Part shown: in pieces, positions 1 to 11,000 of the stretch
Layout: every line of letters begins with the position of its first letter
Numbering within the stretch: the stretch's first letter is position 1
From: Charina bottae
Lineage: Eukaryota > Chordata > Lepidosauria > Squamata > Charinaidae
Direction: 5' to 3'
Assembly: GCA_023362775.1 (NCBI GenBank)
Contig: JALMGJ010000003.1
Coordinates: forward strand, 484,001-548,000
Length of the DNA: 64,000 nucleotides
Program-made: the position numbers and the translations under genes
The notes under the pieces: generated by a model
Databases searched by the model: none
What the model was told of the DNA's origin: nothing
The model's input: the letters and a program-made list of their open reading frames with translations, nothing else

Positions 1-180
1 CGTCCCAGGCAAGGCAGCAGAACCAGGTCTTAAGAGTCTTCTGGAAGGCTGGGAGGAAGGGAGCCTGCCTCACCTCCGGGGGCAAGATATTCCAAAGGGT
101 GGGCGCTATCGCAGAGAAGGCTCACCTCCTGGACCCCGATAGATGAAATTCTGTGGGTCTGGCTCCACTGGTTCTTAGAG
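1..180 (-). mobile_element. L2/CR1-type LINE, 3' fragment
   Basis: The segment aligns by eye with the 3' coding part of the LINE at 42515-44158 in the same orientation, sharing CAGAGAAGGCTC and GGACCCCG. It is the C-terminal coding end of reverse transcriptase ORF2, and continues off the window edge. Confidence 0.6.
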
Positions 181-1189
181 ACCATTTTAAAACAATCTGG
201 CTAACAAAAGCTAATAGCAAATTCTTTAGGACTTTCTTTGGAAAGTCTTTGTCCATTAGGGCTTGAAAATGCCAGGAGTCATCTTGAACAATGTATCTGG
301 GATATTGATTTTCAAACCAGTTTAAGCCTAGTATCCAACTCTACAGTTTATGGATTCTTCTCAAATGGGCATGTGCCATCATCTTATCTCTCTTCAGTTC
401 TAGTTCACTGGGCTTTCACCTTGGTTAGCAAATTGGATGTACTACCCTCTGCAGTTTATGGGGGCGGTATAAAAACATCCCTTTTCAGCATGTTTATGTC
501 CATGTGGAGATGGCTCGGTGGAATCCCTAAGCCATATGCTCTTTTGTTGCTCTCTGTATAGGGAATCAAGGAAGATATATATTCATCCCATTTTAAAGAA
601 CTACCCTGGTAGAGAGCACAATGTCTATCTGTCACTGCTTCTATCTGACCAGGACCCTCATATATCTTTCAAGGTTGCCCAATTTTGTGCTATCATTTGT
701 TGTATCTGTCCTACCTATGGTTGACGTTTAGCACACATTTTGGTGATTGCCACTGCTATTTGTACTACAGTTATTATAATAATGTATTTTGTTTTGTTTT
801 ATTTATTTTATTATTTTTATTTTTCAAAGTTTTATTAATAGTAACAGGTATATGTATTTTATTGTTGTGCTTTCTGGCCCAAAGGTAAAAAACAACTAAA
901 TTTAAACTAGAAATACTCCCTGAAGCACTGTGGTATCAGTTCAAGATGATGCAGTTAGACGCAGGTTTTTTTACTTTGGTGTCCCCTCCCTGAAAAGCTA
1001 AGGAATCTCTGCTGAGTTAAATTTCCATTTCTTCAATTAATTTCCAGATTTAATTATTCATTTTATTGTTTAAGTATGTTGACCTAGTACTTTGCATATT
1101 TTATTTTTATAAATGCTTGGCTTTTCTGAATCCATATAACCTTTGGGAAGAAAAAAATATATCTCAACACAGAAATATCCCCAAACACC

Positions 1190-1326
1190 CCCCCACACAC
1201 ACACACACTCCCTCCCTCACTCACTCACTCACTCACTCTATCTATCTATCTATCATCTATCATCTATCTATCTCATTCATTCATTCATTCATTCATTCAT
1301 TCATTCATTCATTCATTCATTCATTT
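1190..1326. repeat. Compound microsatellite (AC, TCAC, TATC, ATTC)
   Basis: Four motifs follow one another: (AC)n, (CTCA)n, (TATC)n and a long (ATTC)n. Long open frames across it are artefacts of the tetranucleotide. The rest of 181-1867 holds nothing I recognise. Confidence 0.9.
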
Positions 1327-1867
1327 TAATTGCCAACCTATGGTGGGGGTTGGGGATTGTTTCACTGAACTCCATTTGTCACATCAGTGAACGTGGCACT
1401 TGACAGAGTTGCTAAGCCTTTGCCCGAAGGAACAGCCAGTCTGAATTGAAGTAGTGGGAAGGAGGAGACATATCCAAACAATGCCAGGAAATAGGGAGAT
1501 GTGACTTAAATCACATCTTAAATCTTACTTAAAGAAAATTAATGAACACCAATCACTATGATGGGAAAATATTATTGCCCTTGAAGGAGCCCAGGTTAAA
1601 ATATGATACCTGAAAAGCCCTACTGTAATAAAGTACACCTGAACTCTTCTGCTTGCTGATGGATTTGAAAAAACAAAACAAAGCATATACAGTATGATTC
1701 CAAAATGAAAAAAAAGCATTCAAGCTCTATGTGGATCTAGTGCAAAATGTATCAGTCTTCCTTCTAAAAGAGCATGGCCTGGCACAAAGAAAAAGTACCT
1801 CCCATTAAAAGGCTTGTGAATTCTTTGCTTGCCTTTCCTTTTGGGGATCCTCACAGCCTTCACTGAC

Positions 1868-2036
1868 CTGAAATCCTTGAGCCCTTTGTAGATTCCGCTG
1901 TCTGTGTCTGATTTGGGGGATGCAAGGAAGTCGTTCAACAAGATCCGTGCCAAAGACTTCTGCACCAGCTTACAGAAGGGTGTGTGGAAGATCATGAACT
2001 GGAAGTCTTCAAGAGTACAGAGTTTGTTTATCCCAG
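1868..2036 (-). CDS. HMGCS2: HMGCS2 coding exon 5 (catalytic His)
   Basis: The exon starts after a TTGAGCAG acceptor, reads [20 protein letters not shown], and contains catalytic His303 and the conserved [10 protein letters not shown] helix. I end it at CAG|GTCAGT (1868), phase 2, which matches where the vertebrate gene breaks before GLKLEDTY. The frame stays open beyond this site, to a stop near 1720, but conservation is lost there. Exon 6 was looked for at 1-1867 and not seen. Confidence 0.9.
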
Positions 2037-5000
2037 CTGCTCAAGTAAAAGAATTTAAAGGTTAAGAATAAGAGAAATGACTTGGCAACCACACACAAAA
2101 AGAAGGGTGTTTTATAAAACAGATATAGAGAATCTCTGACCAACCAGTTAAAGATGGCCTCTGGAAGGAGGAGGATCCTCCAGCAGGCCTTCAAACTTCT
2201 TCTGTAGACCATGCCCCTCTCTCTAAGAAGCCCTTACTTCTGCAGCTTGGTAAAACCTCATCCCCTGCTCCATAACCACCAATCCTTCCTGTAATTATGC
2301 GGAATACAGGAAAATTCATTTATTTGCTATAAATAAATCCTTTGCCCTTCCTCTTGAGCCACTAGTTGAAGAGGGTTGGTGGGGCCTGCAGCCTTGCTTC
2401 TCCAAACTGCCTCCTTCTCACCTCTCCTAGAATATTGAAGTTTTCTAAACACAGGACAATAACAAATTCATTATTATATAAATCCAGTCCACTTCATAAG
2501 TATTTTGGGTTTTATTTCTGAGAGGTGAAACTTATAAACATACAAGGTGTTTAGAGAGTGGGGAAGAAAAAAGAAAATGGGAGTGATAAGAGGAGATACA
2601 AGAAATGAAGAGAGAGAATTGCTTTTGAAAGTAAGCATAAATAAAGTATAAGTAAAGCCAAAGAGTCTTCCTTCTGGAAAGGTCAGCCTATTGCAGCAAA
2701 AACAGCTGAGTCACATGGCAACTCAGAAACTCTATTCTGACAAAGACAATTGTACTTTGGATCTCTTCCAATTCTATAATTCTGTGATAGTTCTCACTTC
2801 ATAAGAGAGGTTTAATTCATCATTTGTACCAGTATTTGTTAGAGATATCAGGTTTCAACCAAGCACATCTCACACAAGCTTGAAGGAGGGGCAGCTCTGC
2901 TGCAACCTAATCTTACTGCTTTGTGTGGGAGGGGTTTGAATCCCGGTTTCCTGTTCCTCTCCTTCCTTTCCTTCCCCCTTTTCTGTTCGAATCTCAACCA
3001 GGAAGGATGGTCATTCATGACTGTCCTCGTGGCTCATACCTCCATTCAGCAAGGCCACATTGAGAAGACTGTGGGTTTGGTTAGAACCTATCGCTCGCAT
3101 GCATGGACCGTTTCTACCATGAAACTGTAACAAGATCTTCAATGAAACTGATATGTATCCAGGACCACAATAAACTGTAAGCTATTTTTATGTTACTTTA
3201 CATTAACGTGTGAAGTGTGTTTATTTTGTGTTTTTGAACTGATTAAGCCTTGTGCAAGTTACTGGCACACTTCTGCTCTGCTATAAACTAATTAAAAGCT
3301 GCGTGGATTTCTGTTATTAACATTTCAGAATTCCTACAGTATTAAAGTAATGTTTCCCCCCTTATTCCTACACCACCATTTTAAACACCATCAAGGTATG
3401 TAAAATCTGTTAGGCTATATCTCTTGTATTACCTTATAGGGAAGTCAGCTAGGAACAGAGACAACAGAGGCCAGATAGGGATTGGCAATGGGGACGGTGA
3501 ATTTTCATGTTAAGTATTGTTTTCTACCAAGTCAAGGATAGGCGGATACCCTGTAACTCAGTCATGAGGAAAGGCCCTGGAATAAGGAGGACGAGTGTCT
3601 TTCTTACTTCAGGATTCCATTGTTGAGCAGAGCTATCGGTTCAGGATTCTTTCTACTCCCTTTCCACTGCCAAAAAAATTAATCTAAAACAGAGATTAGT
3701 TAGTTTTAAGATCATGGTTCCTTTCAATAGGATTGCACAAGATGAGGACTGTTTCTCATTTATTCCCTCTCTTATTTACTATTCCCTTTCCACATCTTAA
3801 GTACAACTTCCCATGGGTGGAGCTCTATAACAATCCATACTTACATAAAAACAGAGATCAACATTAAAGAGGATGGGGAAAAACAGGGGAAAGCTTGGCT
3901 TTCCAGCCACACAGACCTTTCTGCCATTGGCTTTCAATTTTCTTTCGATATGTGGCATAGCACCGATCAAGAGCCCGGAAGTAGCACTGAATGGAAAGCT
4001 GTCCATCTACCATAGGATACTCTGAAGCCAAGTCTGGCTTATAGAAGTCATAGACATGCTCCATGTGGGTTCCTCGGAGACCTGGGGGGGAAGAAGATGC
4101 CATAGACTTTCTAGAGAGTATCAATAGAAGCATGATCTTCTTTGCACTGTGACAGTTGAAGTTGTGGCAGAGATTCAGCTGTGGAGTCCTTAGTGTTCTC
4201 TGAGCTTGGTTGTTTTCTTGCTGACATTTTGTTACCTGACTAGGTAACATCTTCAGGGAGTGGGGTTTGCTCTTTGTTTATATACAGTAGCTTGCAGTTA
4301 CCTAGTTGGGTAATGAAATGTCTGCAAGAAAACAACCAAGCTCAGAGAACACCAAGGACTCCACAGTTCAACCCTGAGCTACATATATTCTCTTCTAGAG
4401 ATTCATTCATTCATTCATTCATTCATTCATTCATTCATTCATTCATTCATATAGATTTATATGGCCACTCATCTCACCAAGCAACTCTCACTGGGAAGTA
4501 TATGGCTCTTCCAAGAAGATTCTGATTTCTTCTGCTGAGAAAATTGGAGAGCCCTTCCTGGGTACTAAATGTGAGCAATGTTTATAATAATTAATGCAAT
4601 AAATAGCCAATACTGAGAGTTGTATATCTCAGTCTCACTTAATTTTCAGATGCCCCCTTCCTGGTAGAGGTGTGCTGTATCATTTCCCAGATGCCTCCTT
4701 CTCCAAGCTCCAGGTTCCCAGGAAGCCTCATCCATTCCCACAAGCTGACACCTACAGAGTATCTGCTGCTGTCTCCTCCATATGAACCTGCCTTATATTG
4801 AATCAAATCATTCCACCGTCTGGAATAAATAATGGACTCAGTGAGGGTGAATTAAAACAACAACAACAACATCCTGACAAGAGAGAGGGTTGGTAGTCAG
4901 GTGGGTTGCCTGTATGGAGAAATAATATTTTATAACTTCTGAAAAGGGTTGTGTTCCCTCTAAAGTTCATAACCTAGGGTACTCTCCTGAATAAGCCAGC

Positions 5001-8000
5001 CTTGCTCTGGAAACATCGAGAATCATCTGCTATAATGAGTTGCCCATAGGGTTGCTATTAAAGATGGGTAAAAAAACTTAAATTAAAAAAACTGAATTCA
5101 GTTACTGTAATTGAATGCTGGCCACATGACCACGGAAACAGCTATGGACAACACTGGCTCCCTCGGCCGAGAATCGGAGATGAGCGCCGCCCCCTAGAGC
5201 CGGATACGACTGGAAGGAGAAACCTTACCTTACCTTACCTTTTAACTGAATATAACACGTTCTGATTATTAGAACATGTCTCATCAGTTCTGAAAATTGA
5301 TCAATTTCTGAGTACAAAAACTGATGGTGGTTCCCTTTAAAGCTCTAGCTGGGCTTCGAAGCCTACCCTGGTAACACTGGTCAACAACAGTTTTGTCACA
5401 TGGATTGCAATGGGTGTTCTAAGCAGACTTTTCCATGCAGAATTCAAAAACAAAATCGGTTTTTTTCTATCAGGCTTAGTTTTCTTGTGACTCCATCTTC
5501 ATTTTACTCTGTTGAACTAGGGACATTACAGTACTGTATTTTAACTACAGCAGCATATTTGTAACAATCATTGAGCAAAATCTAGTTGTTATTATTGTTC
5601 TTTAGTGTAAATAACCTCAAGACAGAGGTAGTAGGCAAGACAGCTAGCACAGAACAGCTCACTGTGCAGGTTGAATCATGTTTGGACATGTCTAGACATG
5701 AGCCCAGTCTCTGCCTGAAGAGCAGTTCCTGTCAGAGCTCACGGTATAAACAGTTTAAGTCTATATTCCCTGTATTCAAGTTAAATATTAGATTGATTGT
5801 TATAGCGTTATGCTTATCAACATAATGGTTTCCTGCCACAAAACTGTGTAAATCATCCCGATACTTTTAGCTATGCCTGTGGTGAGTTAACATTTAAAAC
5901 TCAGAAACGAAACTATACCCCACTTGTCAAAAATGCTATGATCTTTATTTTGGTTGTAAAGTGGCTGACTAAGAGAAGAATTAGGCCTACACATTTGCTA
6001 TGTGACATGTATTAGACTTCTAACAGGACGGTTAAAGGGTTTATGCTATATGCCGTTTGCCATTCCTATGGTTTGGAGGGAGCCATTAGATTGTAATTTC
6101 TGCATAACAAGCACAACAGGGATCACTCTAAAAGCAAGCACATTGTGGATTACTGTGATTAGCTTTGTCCAGAAGCTGTTCATATTTCAGATAACGCAAA
6201 CACAGTTCCCTCTGTTGGGTAGAGGTGGAGGGGTGAGGGAGAGTGAGAGGGAGAGTGGTTTGGACATAAAACACAAGCAGCTACTCTGAGAATACCCTCT
6301 TAAGCATACTAATGTCTCAGACACAAAGGGTCCTTTTTTGCAGATGAAAAGCCTATTATGGAGGAGGAGAGCAGCTTCCTCCCTGCAGCCTTCCACATTC
6401 CTGAAATAGATACATTTTACCATCACCAATTTGCTTTCTCACCAGCAAGTTCTTTTGAAACTCTCGTTCAGCAGACCTCACTGACTTTATCTGTTTATCT
6501 GACTGCTGCATAATTAGCAAGGCCCCTGAAGTCTGACAGAATCCCATCTTTGTCATAGTCATCTTTTTCACTTGCAGCATTATAAATTTGACTTTGTCAT
6601 AGTCATCATTTTCACTTGCAGCATTATAAGTTCCTCCCGGGGGTGGCTGGCCCCATAATATCCTCCTTTTTTGAGATCTTACCATCTTCTGGATTTTTTT
6701 ATCTATTTATTATTATATTGTAATTTTAGGTTCATAGGTTTTCTTGGTTAATGTTGTAAACCGCCCAGAGTCCACTATTTGTTGAGATGGGAGGTGATAA
6801 ATTTGAATAATTAATAAATAAATAAATAAATTCGTAGCTCTGGACTTGTTCTATCCCGTAAGTGTCAGCCCTGCAGGACAGTGAAACTATGAATGTGGCT
6901 GCCATAATGCACTGTTGCAACAGGACTCATGTTGTTGAAGAATCACCTTCATTATCACCCCCCCCCCTTAAAAGGCCCAGACTGAAGAAGCTACTTGGAC
7001 AAGCAATGAAATGTTTCTACCAAAAGAAAGAAATCCAGTTGCTATGACTCAACCTACAGACAATTCCACCTGGATGACTGAGAATCTTCATCGACACACT
7101 CCCCCTTTAAAGGAATTGTTTCCATCTATTTCATGTCGTTTTTGTGCAATAAATACTCCCTCCCACACTGATTTTTAGCTGAAATCCATTATCTAAATAT
7201 TGTAAATATTTTTACTCACCTCTTTCTAAAGTCAGAGGAGCATTCGGTCCAACCAGCATAGCTACAGCTCCAGCTCCACCAGTTGGTCGTGCATTCCCAG
7301 TGGCATACACAGCAATATCACCACAAACCACCAAGGCATAGCGTCCTGGCATGACAAGAGCATCACCAAAGTGTCAACACTGATGAAGAGAAAAACAGAC
7401 AAAGCTCTTCCTGATTTTCTTCATAAAATGGGTCAAAGTTCATTTGTAGCTTCAACTCCTGGTCCAGCAGCTCTAACCTATTCGAGAACATGGCACTTTA
7501 CAGAATAACCTGCCAATGTTTCAGTGACTTTAAGATGTGTGGACTTCAACTCGGGGATTCTGGGAGTTGAAGGCCACACATCTTAAATTTGCTGAGGTTC
7601 AGAAACACTGACCTAAGCCGAAAAAGAGAGGCCCTGCCCCAAAGAGCAAAATTTTGACAGAGAGCCAACAGAAATACAGAAAAGGTGAGCAAAAAGTTAC
7701 AGGACAGATGAACCACATGCAGCTGAACTCAGTTTCCATTTGGTGAGAATTAAGATTTAGTGAATGGATATACAATAGAGATGTTTTAAAAGAAGGACCT
7801 ATATCAAAAATGCATGTGACAAATATGTTAGGGTCTTTTTCCCCCTCCAACGTTCTTTTTTCAGCTGGAAGATGTGGCAGTGGAAGCTGCAGTCTGCTTT
7901 GGGAAATCTCGGCGGGGAAGAAAGACCTTTCAACCATTCCCTGTTGGTGAGAAAACAGCTATGGTGGAAATCACAGCAACAATATCAGTCATAAGACTTT

Positions 8001-11000
8001 ATAATGGTCGTAACAAGGGTAGAGAGAAAAAAAATCCACACAGTTCTTTCAAGGCAGATATAGCTTCCATAGCTGCATTTTGTGCTTTAAAGAAGACCTC
8101 AGGGGGCAAAAAAGTCACAGCTCAGTATTATGGTGACACACAATGCCACATTGTGAAATTGTGGCTCCTTTAGCAAAAACCAGCCATTTCTAGTTTTTAA
8201 TAAAACTAGTAATATTCCTGACAGCCTCTCTGGGAATGCCTCTGCCTAAGGAACAACAAAATGACCACTATAAAGTGGCTGGGGAGTCTCAAAGCTCCCC
8301 AGCCTTACCTTTGAACTCTACCACAGCAGTGGTAGAACTATTTTTCCCAGATTGGTGCCAGGAGCTGAGATGGAAAGGTCCTAATTTACCAAAGGACACA
8401 GAATTAGCCCCTCACAGAGATTAAAGTCCAGGATTTTATGCAGTATTCTACATTTCTTTCAGTAAGCAGTCAGATAGATTCTAAGCAGGATGAGCTCTGG
8501 AACCAAAGGGCAGATCTTATTACAACATGATTCAAAGGTTAATGGAAAACTACTAATATACACTTTTGAAATCTGAAAATTGCATAGCAATCTGTATGGT
8601 ATTTGAAATAAGAAAGGGGCTTCTGTGCTGATCTCGCCAGATAAGAGTAATTGTACTGCAACTGAGACAACATTAGGACTGCTGCCTAATTTACTGACAT
8701 AATGGCAAAGGACACCAGGAATGCCATCTCATACTGTAATCCCATATTTGCTCTACTTAGTTCCTCCAGAATGGACCCTGCTTCTTTGGGGAAGTGGCTG
8801 AGAGAGGGACTTTATGTACTCTCTGCTTTGTTACATCAGTTTTGCTCTTGTGACCCAGTTGATGGTCACCAAATGGTCCAGCACCATGCTCCTTTGCCTC
8901 TTCTCTGCTATCCTAGAATTGGTGCAGGGATTTTGGGCCATCTGTTTTTCATAAGCACAAGGGGGGAAGGGATATTGGAAGGTATATCTGATGGCTTCCC
9001 TGCCTCTTCATCTTCTTTTTCTACAATGAAAGCATTATGGCTAATTCTTCCCAACCCCAAGGTCATTTGCTGTCTCTGTCAGGCCCAGATCATTATGTTA
9101 ATAACAGTGTAAGGTAAAGGTTCCCCCTGCACATTTCTGCAGTCATGTCCGACTCTAGGGGCCAGTGCTCATCCCCGTTTGTTAGTCAGAGCCAGTGTTG
9201 TCCGAAAACGCTTCCACGGTCATGTGGCCGGCATGACGTGCGCGGAACGCTGTTACCTACCCACCGAAGTGGTACATATTCATCTACTTGCATTTGCATG
9301 CTTTCGAATTGCTAGGTTGGCAAGAGCTGGGGCTAGTGCAGGAGCTCACTCCGTCACGTGGGGCTAGGGATTCGAACCTCTGAACTTGCGACCTTCTGAT
9401 TGACAAGCCTGGCGTCTTACCCGCTGAGCCACCACACCCCTTCTACATATAACAGTGTATGTCAACATATATTAACAAATTGCTTGTGCAAAAAATAGCA
9501 CTGTGTCTGGCTAAAATCTAATCATTTACTCACAGGCAGCCAATAATTAGGGCCACATATAAGATAATTTAATCAGAAAACTGAGTTCTAGTAAAGATGG
9601 TATGGTATGGTATGGTATGGTATGGTAATGGTAATGGTAATGGTAATGGTAATGGTAATGGTAATGTATGGTATGGTATGGTATGGTATGGTATGGTATG
9701 GTATGGTAATGGTAATGGTAATGGTAATGGTAATGGTAATGGTAATGTATGGTATGGTATGGTATGGTATGGTATGGTATGGTATGGTATGGTACGGTAA
9801 TGGTAATGGTAATGGTAATGGTAATGGTAATGTATGGTATGGTATGGTATGGTATGGTATGGTATGTATGGTATGGTATGGTATGGTATGGTATGGTATG
9901 GTATGCTATGCTATGCTATGCTATGCTATGCTATGCTATGCTATGCTATGCTATGCTAATATTAAATATTAGTATAGTATATTAAAAATATATTATATGA
10001 TTTACTAGCTATATCACCATACCATACACCATACACCATAGTATAGTATAGTATAGTATTAGTAATATAGCTAGTAAATCATAATATTTTTTAAAGCATG
10101 GCTTAGAGCCAAAATATGTGTAAGGTGAAAGGTGAAAAGACACTGCCTTTACAGTTAAATAAAAATTAGGATATACATTTTTATATAAATTAGTACTAAT
10201 GCAATTTGAGGAAGAACTGAAAAGGTACAGAAAAATTAGGCTGAATGGATCAGTGAATAATGGAAAAAGGAGGACTGACAAAGGAGAGAATTCAGAGTAA
10301 GAAAAGAACTGGAAAAAAACCTGAATTGGGTTTTGAAGCTTGATATATTACAAGAGTTGATAATGGAATTAAATGGAAAAGGTAAATCAGAAAACTGGAA
10401 TAGTAAGATTAGACGCATTAAAGCAAAATAGCATTTGTAGCAAGAAAAGTTCTGTCTCCAGCACTACTTTGTTACTGAAACTCCAGCACCACACAATAAT
10501 GGGAAAATAGGAGGAGGGAGGAGTATTAGGTATGTTTGCCACCTTGAGTTATTCATAGAAATAATAAAGGTGGGATAAAAATTAAATAAATAAATAATGA
10601 CTTGTATGTTGAGAAAATTCTGAAAGTATTCCTCTTTCTACCTGCTGCTGGGAGTGTGTACAGTATGTTGTGACTATATTATGCTGAATAATATAGTCAC
10701 AACTATATTATTAAGTGTTAGTAGCCAACAGCTTAATAGAATCAAAGGATCAGCTTCCTTAGCCCTTGAAGTTTAGCCAACTAAGCAATTTGAATAGTTG
10801 TTCTTTTTCAGAATGTGCATTTAAGGCACAACGGCTATACCATTGTTTTTCAACCTCAGCGACTTTACGATGGGTGGACTCCAATTTCCAGAATTCTGGT
10901 TGTCGGAGCCCACCCATCTTAAAGTCGCCGGGGTTGAGAAACCCTGGGCTATACCACTGAAAGAACTGAACCCAGTCTGCTAACACTTACCATCCCAGGA

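Noticed and set aside
4401..4450. CRISPR-like array or telomeric repeat (also at 1260 and 35197)
   Set aside because: Simple (ATTC)n without spacers, in a vertebrate genome.
8702..9112. 136-codon plus-strand open frame
   Set aside because: Inside HMGCS2 intron 2, no domain, no splice or promoter context, ends in a SINE target site.
9597..9985. Open frames of 67-121 codons reading MVWYG and NGNG
   Set aside because: They are the microsatellite read in three frames; no gene.
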